The position numbers were made by a program, and so were the translations under genes. The notes beneath the pieces are model-generated. The model was not told where the DNA came from. It ran no database searches and saw nothing but the letters and a program-made list of their open reading frames with translations. 64,000 nt of DNA from positions 3,240 to 67,239 of the forward strand of contig CAZDQL010000028.1 in the NCBI GenBank assembly GCA_964507325.1, written 5' to 3'. Within the stretch, counting starts at the first letter, position 1. Each line of letters opens with the position of its first letter. Below are positions 34,126 through 42,880 of this stretch, in pieces. The DNA comes from CAZDQL01 sp964507325 (GTDB lineage: Bacteria; Planctomycetota; UBA1135; GCA-002686595).

Positions 34126-35174
34126 ATCGAGTCCAGCCCCCAGACGAAGGGGTTCAAGGGCAGGGCCCCCAGATCCAGGCCGGTGAGCTCTGCCGCCGCT
34201 TCGGCGACGTCGCGCAACCCGCGGGGTGCGGCCAGCAGGAGCAGGGTCTGAAGCTCATCCAGCTCCGCCCGCCCCTCGGGACCGTCGAGCGCCACGCCGG
34301 CCTCGATTGCCGTCACACACCCCTCCGGCCCCACCAGGGGCTCGAGGGTCCGCGCGGCGGCCTCGGTGGAGATCAGCTTGCCCATCCCCAGGATTCCGAC
34401 CGCCCCCGCGATCCCCGCCACCGCCAGGTAGCGATGCACCCCCTGCTCGTCCCGCGGCGACATCAGCGCCAGGGGCTGGGGCGATCCCTCGAGGTGACGC
34501 CGCACCAGAGCCAGGACGTCGAGGGGGCCTCCCCCCCACTCGTGGACTGCCCCGTGAAGGTCCTCACCGCGGCCGAGGCAGGCGTAGGCCACCAGCATGC
34601 CGTCCGTCTCGAGCACCAGGGTGCTCGTGCCGGGGCAGGCGAGCAGGGCGCGACTCTCCTCGCGACCGCGCTCCACGCGACTGGTGTGGGCGCAGTACAG
34701 GTCGTGGATGACGTCGAAGTCCCCGGCGTTCGCGACCCGCACCCCCGGCCGTTCGGGGAGCAGGGGTGCGAGCTCCGGGACGATCAGGTGATCGACCTCG
34801 CTGCCGATCGGCGACCAACCCCGCCGGTCGTAGAAGTCGGCGTCCTCCGCCCAGAGCAGTGCGATCGCGCAACCCTGGTCGGCGAGCTCCCGCTGGGCCT
34901 CCTTCAGGGCCGCGCTCGCCAGCCCTCGCCCGCGGTGAACTTCATCGGTCCCCACCGAGCCGATCAGGCCCAGCCTCAAGCGGCCCGGGGGCGCCAGGAC
35001 GTCCCGCGCCAGGGTGGCGCAACCCGCCACCGGCACCCCCTCCTCCTCCACCGTCACCAAGCGCCCCGGGGCCCCCTCGCCGAAGATCAAGGGGTACTCG
35101 GCCCCCAAGGGCCGCCCGTCGCGGAGAGCGTGCGCAAGCATCGTCTCCGCGACGGGGGTCGCCTCGCCGATCAC
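34122..35174 (-). CDS. GNAT family N-acetyltransferase at the end of the flagellar operon
   Basis: A 350-residue protein. The N-terminal ~150 residues form a GNAT domain: VPVAGCATLARDV, then LIGSVGTDEVHRGRGLASAALKEAQRELADQGCAIALLWAEDADFYDRRGW, containing the acetyl-CoA loop R-G-R-G-L-A. The C-terminal half has a second, degenerate acyltransferase-like fold (LVLETDGMLVAYACLGRGEDLHGAVHEWGG). Its start overlaps the previous gene (4 bp), placing it as the last gene of the flagellar operon. It may acetylate or otherwise modify a flagellar or sugar substrate, but nothing in the sequence proves it. Confidence 0.8.
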   Translation of the reverse strand: MIGEATPVAETMLAHALRDGRPLGAEYPLIFGEGAPGRLVTVEEEGVPVAGCATLARDVLAPPGRLRLGLIGSVGTDEVHRGRGLASAALKEAQRELADQGCAIALLWAEDADFYDRRGWSPIGSEVDHLIVPELAPLLPERPGVRVANAGDFDVIHDLYCAHTSRVERGREESRALLACPGTSTLVLETDGMLVAYACLGRGEDLHGAVHEWGGGPLDVLALVRRHLEGSPQPLALMSPRDEQGVHRYLAVAGIAGAVGILGMGKLISTEAAARTLEPLVGPEGCVTAIEAGVALDGPEGRAELDELQTLLLLAAPRGLRDVAEAAAELTGLDLGALPLNPFVWGLDSI

Positions 35175-35482
35175 GACGCACTCTCCTGGTCCTCTGCGGC
35201 CCCCGTCTCCGCCCGTTGCTGGGCGGCCCGGTAGGCCTCGAGGAGCCGATCGCTGAGGGAGAGGGCGTCGTCGATCGAGACGCGAGCGCGGTCCACCGCG
35301 CCCGCCAGCTCGACCGGCTCGGTCACGGCTTCACCGTCTTCCTTGAGACGCTGAGCCTTGGCCTGGAGTTGGTCGAGCAGTGCCCGGAAGGCGGCGCCGT
35401 TGCCGTCCGCCTTGCGCGGGCCAACGCCGTGGGCCGGCCCCTCTACGGGACCGACGCGGCGGGAAATGGGGTCTTGGGTCAC
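35171..35482 (-). CDS. Small helical protein in the flagellar operon
   Basis: A 103-residue, hydrophilic protein. After a ~28-residue disordered start it is predicted helical (FRALLDQLQAKAQRLKEDGE, VDRARVSIDDALSLSDRLLEAYRAAQQRA). It lies 16 bp after flgL and overlaps the GNAT start by 4 bp. It has the size of FlgM or a chaperone, but I see no FlgM signature; it is left as an uncharacterised flagellar-operon protein. Confidence 0.65.
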   Translation of the reverse strand: MTQDPISRRVGPVEGPAHGVGPRKADGNGAAFRALLDQLQAKAQRLKEDGEAVTEPVELAGAVDRARVSIDDALSLSDRLLEAYRAAQQRAETGAAEDQESAS

Positions 35483-35498
35483 GGATTACCTCCGTAGG

Positions 35499-36923
35499 TC
35501 AACGAAGGAAGTTCAAGAGGGTCTGTTGCAGGAGCCGCGCTCCGGTCGCCTGGGCGACCTGCAGCGTCTGGTCCGCCTTGTTCATGTCCAGCACCACCGT
35601 GGTCAGGTCGGCGTCCTCGATCCTGGAGACCAGGGACTCCAAGTGGACGTGCAGGTCCTGCAAGCGGGCCTCGGTGGTGTCCAGTCGGTCGGTGCGCGCG
35701 CCCAGCCTGCCGGTCGCGATCAGCAGGTTCTTGTGGTTGCGGTCGAATTCTCCGAGACGGCTCCTGGCACGCTCGAGGGCATCGGTCAGGGGCAGGCCCG
35801 GCTCGTTGCGCAGGTCCTCGGCGACGCCCGCCAGGCTGTCGAAGATGTTCGCCGTCCCGCGGTAGGTCACCAGCTCGGTGGCCGCCCGCGTGATGCCGGT
35901 GGTGTTCAGGTGCAGGACCGCCCCACGCCCCTCGTCGACCAGCTCGAGGTCGGTCTCGGTCAGGGTGATCGCCTGGTAGGCACCGCCGTTGAAGGCGAGC
36001 GAGGCTTCCCCGGTGAGCACGAAACTCGTGCTGGCCCCCGACCAGGCGCTGAAATCCAGGTCCACGGTGCTGCCGTCGGCGTCCCGCAAGGTCAGGTCCG
36101 TGGGGAGCGGGGTTCCGATCGAGGTCTTGGGCCCACTTCCGAGCTGCGCCATGCCGTTCACCCCGTCGATGGTGACCGTGTGGGGTCCCACGATCGTGTC
36201 ATCAGCCCCTCCGGCCGCCAGGGCGATCCCCTCGGTGGGTGCCCCGGTGGTGACGTCGTGCCGCACGTGCACGTCGTGGAAGCCTTCCCCGGAGCTCGCG
36301 CTCACACCAGTGCTCACGCCGGTCATGCCGGCGAAGCCCACCCCGGTGTACTCGAAGCGGCCGAAGATCTCGTCCCCGGGGACGTTGAGCTGCAACTCCA
36401 CGTCCCGACCGATGAGGATCGACTGCTCGGTGCTGTTGCCCCGGTAGACCACCCGGTGGCGGCCGTCCTCGACCACTTCGTGAAAGGGCTGGGTGGCCGT
36501 CTCGGTGCCGGCGAAGAGGAAGCGCTCCCCGGACCGCGAGTTGCCGATCTCGATCAGTCCTTCGACCAGGAGCTCGAGCTGCCCGGCGAGCGCCTCGCGG
36601 TCTTCGTCGGCCAGCGTCCCGCTCATGCCCTGCACGATCAGGGCGCGCGCCTCGGTGAGCTGGGCGGAGGCGGACTGCAGCTGGGAAGAGGCGGTGGCCA
36701 GGTGCGGCCGAGCGGTGGTGATCGCCGAGAGATAGGCGCTCACCCCGCCCTTCTGGCGGTGCACCGAGAGCGCGGCCGACGTGCCGACCGCGTCGTCGGA
36801 GGGGCGCAGGATGCTCTTGCCGGTGGCGACCATCTCCTGCGCGCGGGCCAGCTTGCCCAGGTTCAGCTCCAGACCGGAGCGCACCAGGTTGTAGATCGAG
36901 GCCTGCGTAGGTCGTTGGATCAT
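35499..36923 (-). CDS. flgL: Flagellar hook-filament junction protein FlgL
   Basis: A 474-residue protein with the flagellin-like N-terminal helix (RPTQASIYNLVRSGLELNLGKLARAQEMVATGKSILRPSDDAVG) and C-terminal helix (VSRIEDADLTTVVLDMNKADQTLQVAQATGARLLQQTLLNFL). Flagellin hook-IN-type beta motifs occupy the middle (SLAFNGGAYQAITLTETDLELV). It is longer than enterobacterial FlgL (~317 residues) because of an inserted middle domain. It is exported by the flagellar type III system and sits between FlgK and flagellin. It follows flgK by 4 bp. Confidence 0.92.
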   Translation of the reverse strand: MIQRPTQASIYNLVRSGLELNLGKLARAQEMVATGKSILRPSDDAVGTSAALSVHRQKGGVSAYLSAITTARPHLATASSQLQSASAQLTEARALIVQGMSGTLADEDREALAGQLELLVEGLIEIGNSRSGERFLFAGTETATQPFHEVVEDGRHRVVYRGNSTEQSILIGRDVELQLNVPGDEIFGRFEYTGVGFAGMTGVSTGVSASSGEGFHDVHVRHDVTTGAPTEGIALAAGGADDTIVGPHTVTIDGVNGMAQLGSGPKTSIGTPLPTDLTLRDADGSTVDLDFSAWSGASTSFVLTGEASLAFNGGAYQAITLTETDLELVDEGRGAVLHLNTTGITRAATELVTYRGTANIFDSLAGVAEDLRNEPGLPLTDALERARSRLGEFDRNHKNLLIATGRLGARTDRLDTTEARLQDLHVHLESLVSRIEDADLTTVVLDMNKADQTLQVAQATGARLLQQTLLNFLR

Positions 36924-36927
36924 GACG

Positions 36928-39264
36928 CTAGAGGAGGTTCAGGACCTCTTGGTTGAGGGTGTTGATGACCTGCAGGAACTGCGAGGCGGCGTTGAAGGCC
37001 TGCTCGAACTGGATCATGTCCACCAGCTCCTCGTCGACGTTGACCCCCGACAACTGCTCGCGACGCTGGTCGAGGGCTTCCGCCAGGAACTCCTCCACCT
37101 CCAGGGAGTTCTGGGTCGAGCTGATGTCGAAGCCCACACCCCCGATGATCGTCCCGTAGTACTCGTTGAAGGACCCATTCAAGCCCGCGACCTCGGCGTT
37201 CTGCAGTGCCATCAGGTCGAGCAGGATCCCGTTGTCACCGGCCGCTCCGGAGGACGACACCGCCAACAGCGCCGGGTCGGCGGCGATGTCCTGACGCAGC
37301 TCGAAGGTGTCGGCGTCAGTGCCATTGAAAAGGACGTTGACCCCCAGGGCGACGAGGGCGTCCGAGGTGTCCGAATCGGCGATGGCGTGGGTCAGGAAGG
37401 CGTCGTGGTCGGTGGCCGACAGCTCTCCGTAGGTGAAGCTGACGCTGATGCCGTCCGCCACCATCAGGGCAGTGCCCGGGATGTAGTTGGGCCCCACGTC
37501 GAGCGTCACCACGGGCAAGCCCTCGCCCGTGCGCACTTCGACCTGCAGGCCGGCGGTCGTGCCGATGCTGCCGTCGGAAAGTGGCGTGAAGACGAGGAGC
37601 TGGTTCTCCGTCCCCGTGTAGTCGCCGTGCACTTCGATCGCGGTCGAGGTGTCGCTGCCCGTGACCACCGTGCCGGGTTGGAATCCCAGCTCGGCCAGGG
37701 CGGTTCCCCCGTCGATCGTGAAGCTCTCCGTCGCGCCCGAACCGACGGTCTGCAGGAAGAGCTGGTCACCCACCGCCACCGCGCGCAGCAGGTTGATGGT
37801 CATGTTCGGGTCCGCGTTGAGCGCCGTGGCCACTTCGCCCGCGGTGGCTTCGGACATGTCCTCGAAGTCCGCCGGATCGAAGGCCACGCTGAAGGAGGAG
37901 ATCGGCCCCGTCAGGTTCACCGTGGAACCGGCGATCAGGTTGAAGGGGCCGTAATCGGTCGCCCCATGGGATGCCCGGCCGCTGCCGAAGCTCCCCACCA
38001 CGTCCGGCCTGCGATTCAGCCGTGAGCTGAAATCGAACATGGTGCCGCTGTCCGCGTTGACCTGGATGCGGCCGAATGAGTCCAAGCCGGCGGAGAGCTC
38101 GCCTATGTGATTGAAGGCGCTCAGCAGGTCCTTGACGGTCGTCCGCTGGGCGTCGATCTCGATCACGTGTGTGGCGATGTCGTCGGTGGCGAGGTCGCGC
38201 ACGTGCACGTACAGCTCGCCGTCCTGCACCGCGAACTCCAATCCCGCCCCCGCCAGCAGCTCGTCCAGCTTGTCCCCGTCGCTGTCGGTGTCCTGAATGG
38301 CGAAGGATCCGGTCAGGTGCTGGAACCCTCCGGCCTTCGGGATGCCCGTGCTGTGGGCGCGGTTGGTCTCCAGGATCAGACTGCGCGCCAGCTTGTCGAT
38401 CTGCTCGCGGAAGGAGGGGACGAAGCTCTCCGCGAAGTCCAAGAGCCCCCCGATCTCGCCGCCGTTGGGCTCCACCGGCTGTGTGCCCCCCTCGACGTAC
38501 AGGGTGACTTCGCCGTCCTGCCCAACCTCCGCGCGCAGCTCGTTGTGGGTGGTGGGGCCGACCAGCAACTGCCCCGAGATCAGGACCCGCACGGCGCCGT
38601 TGACGTCCTCGTGGTAGCTGACGTCGATCTGCTGCGCCAGTTTGCGCAGGGCGACGTCCCGCTGGTCCCGCAGGTCGTTGGCGATCACACCCGTGGCCTC
38701 GACCTTCGAGATCTCCTTGTTGAGCTCGACCACCTGTGCGGCGCGGACGTTGACCTCGTTGGTGAAGAAGCCGACCTTCCCGGCGGCGTCCCCCTGCAAC
38801 TGGCTGAGCTCGTCGGCGAGCTGGTGGAACTGCGAGGTGAGGCTGGTCGCAGCCTGGGTGACACCGGTCCTGAAGACCACGTCCTCCGGGTTGGTGGACA
38901 GATCGGAGATCGCCCCGAAGAAGTCGTCCATCAGGATGCCGAGGCCGTAACCGCTCGGCTCCCCGAGCAACGCCTCGACGCTGCTCATGCCCGTCAGCAT
39001 CGAGTCGAGGCGCTTGACGATCGCGCTCTGGGCCACGATGCGGCGCGAGAGCAGCGCGTCCGACGTCCTGGTCACCAGGTCGCCGTTCACCCCACCCCCT
39101 ATCTCCAGGCCGCGGATGCGCAGGGGGCGCGCCGCGCTGATCTGCAGGTCCTGGCGGGAGTAGCCCTCGGTGTTGGCGTTGGAGATGTTGTGCCCCACCG
39201 TCTCCAGGGCCGACTGGGCGGTGAGCAGGGCCCGCAGGCCGATGTTGAGGCCGTAGCTACCCAT
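36928..39264 (-). CDS. flgK: Flagellar hook-associated protein 1, FlgK
   Basis: A 778-residue protein with the rod/hook-family N-terminus (LNIGLRALLTAQSALETVGHNISNANTEGYSRQ) and a C-terminal helix (VDMIQFEQAFNAASQFLQVINTLNQEVLNLL). FlgK-specific parts include SIVEALLGEPS-like and FFGAISDLSTNPEDVVFR. The middle (about 340-640) is an expanded beta-rich, Asp/Thr-rich region (typical FlgK is ~550 residues), probably surface-exposed on the hook tip. It lies 3 bp after flgN and 4 bp before flgL. Confidence 0.93.
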   Translation of the reverse strand: MGSYGLNIGLRALLTAQSALETVGHNISNANTEGYSRQDLQISAARPLRIRGLEIGGGVNGDLVTRTSDALLSRRIVAQSAIVKRLDSMLTGMSSVEALLGEPSGYGLGILMDDFFGAISDLSTNPEDVVFRTGVTQAATSLTSQFHQLADELSQLQGDAAGKVGFFTNEVNVRAAQVVELNKEISKVEATGVIANDLRDQRDVALRKLAQQIDVSYHEDVNGAVRVLISGQLLVGPTTHNELRAEVGQDGEVTLYVEGGTQPVEPNGGEIGGLLDFAESFVPSFREQIDKLARSLILETNRAHSTGIPKAGGFQHLTGSFAIQDTDSDGDKLDELLAGAGLEFAVQDGELYVHVRDLATDDIATHVIEIDAQRTTVKDLLSAFNHIGELSAGLDSFGRIQVNADSGTMFDFSSRLNRRPDVVGSFGSGRASHGATDYGPFNLIAGSTVNLTGPISSFSVAFDPADFEDMSEATAGEVATALNADPNMTINLLRAVAVGDQLFLQTVGSGATESFTIDGGTALAELGFQPGTVVTGSDTSTAIEVHGDYTGTENQLLVFTPLSDGSIGTTAGLQVEVRTGEGLPVVTLDVGPNYIPGTALMVADGISVSFTYGELSATDHDAFLTHAIADSDTSDALVALGVNVLFNGTDADTFELRQDIAADPALLAVSSSGAAGDNGILLDLMALQNAEVAGLNGSFNEYYGTIIGGVGFDISSTQNSLEVEEFLAEALDQRREQLSGVNVDEELVDMIQFEQAFNAASQFLQVINTLNQEVLNLL

Positions 39265-39267
39265 TGT

Positions 39268-39744
39268 TCACGCCTCCGCGTCCACCAGCGCCCCGCCGCC
39301 GTGCAGGGGGCGGCCCTGCTCGTCCGTGAGCAGGAGCTCGACCACCTCCCCCGCGATGCGACGGTGCGCGCAGAGCAGGAGACCGACGCGACGCGCATGG
39401 CGCAGCACGGCGGCGGTGGTGGAGCGCAGCTCGGTGCGCAGCGCGCGCAGGGCCTGACCGGCGGCACCCAGGCGCTCCGATACGCTGGCCAGGGTCAAGG
39501 CCGAGGGGGGTACGTTCCAGACCGCCGCCAGCTCGGCCAGCAAGCTGTCGCGCCGCCGCGCGCGGGCGGTCCCTTGGCTGCCCAGGGCTTCCATCGCGGC
39601 ACTGGTGGCCTGCACACTCTCCAGGTCGTGCTCGAGGGCGGCCTGCTCCTGGTCCTCCAAGAGCTCGAGCGTGCGTGCTTGGGCGTCGAGCTCCTCTCGG
39701 CCCCAAGCCTCCAGGTGCAGGGCGATGCTGCGCGGATCCCTCAC
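39268..39744 (-). CDS. flgN: FlgN-type flagellar export chaperone
   Basis: A 158-residue helical protein. Its size, helical content (ALHLEAWGREELDAQARTLELLEDQEQAALEHDLESV... RDSLLAELAAVWNV) and place directly before flgK match FlgN, the chaperone of FlgK and FlgL. Sequence similarity of this family is low, so the call rests on both pattern and context. It overlaps flgJ by 4 bp and is 3 bp from flgK. Confidence 0.75.
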   Translation of the reverse strand: MRDPRSIALHLEAWGREELDAQARTLELLEDQEQAALEHDLESVQATSAAMEALGSQGTARARRRDSLLAELAAVWNVPPSALTLASVSERLGAAGQALRALRTELRSTTAAVLRHARRVGLLLCAHRRIAGEVVELLLTDEQGRPLHGGGALVDAEA

Positions 39745-40082
39745 GGCCGCTCCTCCTCGCTCTCGGGGCCTTGCGCTGCGTCGCTCAACGCGACCTTCAC
39801 CCGTCCGGCGAGATCGAGCGCGCCGTCACGGGCGAGCTGTTCGCCCAGGAACTCGTCCATCCAACCGTTGAAGACGTCCGCTCCGGGGCCGCTGCCGAAG
39901 AAGCCCTCCTCGGGCAGGGCGCTGCGCAGCTCCTTGACGAGCAGCGTGGCGAAGAGCGCCTCCAGCTTGCGGCCCGCCTCCGCCGCGTCGGCGCTGCGTG
40001 CCTCACTGGCGCGCTGCTCCAGGCGCAGGCTGGAGAGCGTCGTCGAATCGAAGTTCGGGGGAAGACCGGCAGCGTCCATCAC
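39741..40082 (-). CDS. flgJ: Rod-binding protein FlgJ (N-terminal domain only)
   Basis: A 113-residue protein with the rod-binding signature KLEALFATLLVKELRSALPEEGFFGSGPGADVFNGWMDEFLGEQLARDG. The peptidoglycan hydrolase domain of enterobacterial FlgJ is missing, as in many non-enteric bacteria, so another enzyme must open the murein layer for the rod. It overlaps flgI (ATGATG, 4 bp) and flgN (4 bp). Confidence 0.87.
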   Translation of the reverse strand: MMDAAGLPPNFDSTTLSSLRLEQRASEARSADAAEAGRKLEALFATLLVKELRSALPEEGFFGSGPGADVFNGWMDEFLGEQLARDGALDLAGRVKVALSDAAQGPESEEERP

Positions 40083-41305
40083 ATCCTCCGGATCTCGGCC
40101 ACCAGCATCCCGCTCTCCGACATCTCGGTCAGGATGCTGATCATGTCGCGGGGGCTGGCGCCGAGGACGTTGAGCACCTCGACCACCTCCTCCAGGGTGG
40201 TCGCCCCGGGCACCACCACGAGCGGGTTGCTCTCCTCCTCCACGCCCAACTCCGTGCGCGGAGTGGTCCGCGTCTGCCCCGCCGACATCGGCCCCGGTTG
40301 GCTGGTCTGGGGCGTCTCGGCGATCGTCACGAAGAGGCTGCCGTGTGCGATGACACCGGGGCGCAGGCGCACGTCCCCGCCCATGACGATCGTCCCCGTG
40401 CGTTCGTTGATCACCACCCGCGAGAGGTTGTCGGTCTCGACCTCCTGCTGCAGCAGGGTGTCGAGGTAGGCGATGTACATGCTCTCCGGGATGTCGATCG
40501 GCAGTGCGACGCGGATCGTCTTGCCGTCCGGCAGCACCTCGGCCACCTGCGGGTACAGGTGGTTGATCGCCTCGACGATGCGCACCATGTTGCCGTAGCT
40601 GGCGTGGTTCTTCTTGGCGTCCAGGTAGATGTAGCCGTTGTCGCTCACGACGTTGGTGGGCACCTCCTGCTGCACGGTGGCGCCCAGAGGCAGCGTCCCC
40701 ACCGTGGGGTGGTTTTTCGTGGCGCTGGCCGCCTGCCCCGTCACGGTGAAGCCACCCACGGCGATCGGACCCTGGGCGGTGGCGTAGACGCGCTCCCCCC
40801 CCGGATCGAAGAGCTCGGTGAGGACCAGGTTGCCCCCCGCCAGGCTATTGGCGTCGCCGATCGTCGAGACGCGCGCGTCGATGCGCTGACCGGGCTTCAT
40901 CCCCGCCGGCAGGAGCGCCTCCACGTGGACGACCGCCAGGCTTTCGGGGGACAGGGCGCTGGGGTCGACGTTGAAGTTGTGCGTCAGGAGCGCGTTGCGG
41001 AGCATCTGCGTCGCCAGCGCCCCCGAGTCACCGGTGCCGTTGAGGCCGACGACCAGTCCGTAGCCGGAGATCGCGTTCTCTTCGCGTCCCCGCACCCCGA
41101 CCAGGCTGCCGACCCGCGCACCGATGCGCCCGAAGTTCCCGCTCAGCCCGCGCCGGTCGGACCTGCGGTTCTTGATCCAGTCCACCCGCGAGCGCGCACG
41201 GGGTTGTGTCGGCGCCTCGACGGTACCACCGGTCAGGACCGGCACCGGCGTGACGTCCCCGCCGTCGTCCTGGGCGGCGACACAGAGAAGCAAAGTCAAG
41301 AGCAT
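40079..41305 (-). CDS. flgI: Flagellar P-ring protein FlgI
   Basis: A 408-residue protein of the FlgI family: ARVGSLVGVRGREENAISGYGLVVGLNGTGDSG near residue 60, then the long conserved body (LPAGMKPGQRIDARVSTIGDANSLAGGNLVLTELF, IRVALPIDIPESMYIAYLD, RTGTIVMGGDVRLRPG) and a C-terminal TLEEVVEVLNVLGASPRDMISILTEM. A short signal peptide (MLLTLLLCVAAQ) directs it to the periplasm. Between signal and domain lies a ~40-residue low-complexity segment. Its presence, with FlgH, implies a peptidoglycan layer and an outer membrane. Confidence 0.95.
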   Translation of the reverse strand: MLLTLLLCVAAQDDGGDVTPVPVLTGGTVEAPTQPRARSRVDWIKNRRSDRRGLSGNFGRIGARVGSLVGVRGREENAISGYGLVVGLNGTGDSGALATQMLRNALLTHNFNVDPSALSPESLAVVHVEALLPAGMKPGQRIDARVSTIGDANSLAGGNLVLTELFDPGGERVYATAQGPIAVGGFTVTGQAASATKNHPTVGTLPLGATVQQEVPTNVVSDNGYIYLDAKKNHASYGNMVRIVEAINHLYPQVAEVLPDGKTIRVALPIDIPESMYIAYLDTLLQQEVETDNLSRVVINERTGTIVMGGDVRLRPGVIAHGSLFVTIAETPQTSQPGPMSAGQTRTTPRTELGVEEESNPLVVVPGATTLEEVVEVLNVLGASPRDMISILTEMSESGMLVAEIRRM

Positions 41306-41320
41306 GGCGTGCAGCGTCTC

Positions 41321-41938
41321 CTAGAAGGGCCAGAGCCAGTCGAGGGCGTCGTACAACCAGCCGGAGAGCCCCCGCCGGTTGGTGGCGTTGGTCATCGGAC
41401 CGCTGCCGGAGTAGGTCACGCGCGCGTCCGCCACCAACTCCGACTGGACGGTGTTGGTCGCGCTGATGTCGTAGCGGCGCACGATCCCGCTGAACTCGAT
41501 CACCTTCAGCTCGCGGTCGATGCGCAGCTCGCGGCGCCCCTGGATGACCAGGTTGCCGTTGGGCAGCCGGTCCATGACGATGGCGGTCAAGCGTGCGGTG
41601 AAGGCGCCCTTCTTCTCGTACTTGGCGTTGCCCTGGAAGCCGTCCTTTTTGCTGGACGTGATCTCGGGCAGGGTGTTGAACGCGTCCGGCTTGATGTCGA
41701 AGTTGATCAACTCGTAGTCCAGGTCGCTCTGCTTGTTGAGGTCTGTCTTCTCCTCGTTCTTGACGTCTTGGGTCTCCGAGATGATGACCGTCACCAGGTC
41801 CCCCACGCGGATGGCCGTCTTATCGGCCAGGGGTCGGACAGGAGCTCGGCTGGGGTCGTAGAGCGAGCCGCGGCGCTGGGCGGCCGCCGGCGCCAGGGCG
41901 CAGAGGGCGATCAGAGCGAACCAAAGGGGTCGATGCAT
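41321..41938 (-). CDS. flgH: Flagellar L-ring protein FlgH (no lipobox)
   Basis: A 205-residue FlgH: RGSLYDPSRAPVRPLADKTAIRVGDLVTVIISETQDVKNEE is the family start and GNLVIQGRRELRIDRELKVIEFSGIVRRYDISATNTVQSELVADARV the core. ATG 41938 opens a signal peptide ending ALCALAPAAAQ. There is a Cys in the signal core but no Cys at the cleavage position, so the lipid anchor seen in enterobacterial FlgH is absent. The gene lies 11 bp after flgA and 15 bp before flgI. Confidence 0.93.
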   Translation of the reverse strand: MHRPLWFALIALCALAPAAAQRRGSLYDPSRAPVRPLADKTAIRVGDLVTVIISETQDVKNEEKTDLNKQSDLDYELINFDIKPDAFNTLPEITSSKKDGFQGNAKYEKKGAFTARLTAIVMDRLPNGNLVIQGRRELRIDRELKVIEFSGIVRRYDISATNTVQSELVADARVTYSGSGPMTNATNRRGLSGWLYDALDWLWPF

Positions 41939-41949
41939 GGTGGGTGCTC

Positions 41950-42876
41950 TCACTTCAGGAGGACTTCGACGAGCTCGGGGCCACGGACCACGGCCACCAG
42001 CCGCTTGCCAGTCCGTTCCAGCCGTATGCGGATGCGATCACCGGCGCGCGCGTTCTGTTCTGCGACGGCCAGGGCGCGCACCGTGACTCCGCCACGCTTG
42101 ACTTCGACGCTGACGAGCTCGCCCTGCTGGATGATCACCTTGCGCTCGACGTCGTGCTCGGTGACCACGCTGCCCTTGCTCAGGGCGCGTCGAGCGGTGG
42201 CCTGTCCGAAGGCGGCGGGATCGAGGGCGATCCTGCGCGGACCGTTGGCGACCGCCACGCGCTTGGTCTCGAAGTCGCTCGCTTGCAGCGTCTCGCCGCT
42301 GGCGACGTCGCGGCGCAGCACCATGCGGCGCTCCCAGAGGGCCACCGACCAGCTGGTCCACACGGTGCGGTAGACCTCGCCGTCGATCAGCACCTCGACC
42401 GGGACGCTCCAGCTCCCGGGGGCGGGGGTTTGGCCGTTGGGTCGCGCCTGCAGGGAGAAGCTCCCGCGTGCCTGCGGCACCGCCAAGTCGGCCAGCGAGC
42501 CGCTGGGATTCAACTGGACATCGGCGTCGCGGAAGACCGCTGCGAGGGCTCCCCGCGCCTCCTCCCGCAGGCTGGCGGCGGTGACCGTCACGACGGCGGG
42601 GTACACGCGGCAGCGCAGCGCGCCCTCGACCGTCACCTGCACGCCGGGCAGGGCGCGCGCCAGCTCGGCGGCGATCTGCTCGCGGCGCAGGAGGCGGCTG
42701 TAGCCGGGGGCCGGCACGTGACCCAGGGAGAGGTCGCGGGCCCGGGCCACCAGGTCCACGTCCTGACCCTGGACGGTGGCGACGCTGCCCAGCCAGAGCT
42801 CGGTGCCGCGCACCTCCTTCTGTTCCGGCAGGTGGATGGTCAGGCCGCCGGCGACCAACAGGATGGCGGAGATCAT
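41950..42876 (-). CDS. flgA: Flagellar P-ring assembly chaperone FlgA
   Basis: A 308-residue periplasmic protein with an N-terminal signal/anchor (MISAILLVAGGL) and a C-terminal FlgA/SAF-type part: ERRMVLRRDVASGETLQASDFETKRVAV, ARRALSKGSVVTEHDVE, VIIQQGELVSVEVKRGGVTVRALAVAEQNARAGDRIRIR. FlgA helps FlgI polymerise into the P-ring. It is longer than the usual ~220 residues because of an N-terminal domain. A start at 42876 is chosen, 4 bp after flgG, over an upstream one inside flgG. Confidence 0.9.
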   Translation of the reverse strand: MISAILLVAGGLTIHLPEQKEVRGTELWLGSVATVQGQDVDLVARARDLSLGHVPAPGYSRLLRREQIAAELARALPGVQVTVEGALRCRVYPAVVTVTAASLREEARGALAAVFRDADVQLNPSGSLADLAVPQARGSFSLQARPNGQTPAPGSWSVPVEVLIDGEVYRTVWTSWSVALWERRMVLRRDVASGETLQASDFETKRVAVANGPRRIALDPAAFGQATARRALSKGSVVTEHDVERKVIIQQGELVSVEVKRGGVTVRALAVAEQNARAGDRIRIRLERTGKRLVAVVRGPELVEVLLK

Positions 42877-42880
42877 GGCG

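Noticed and set aside
36922..40140. Large plus-strand open frames opposite flgK and flgN
   Set aside because: They oppose clearly recognised flagellar genes and contain no plausible motif.
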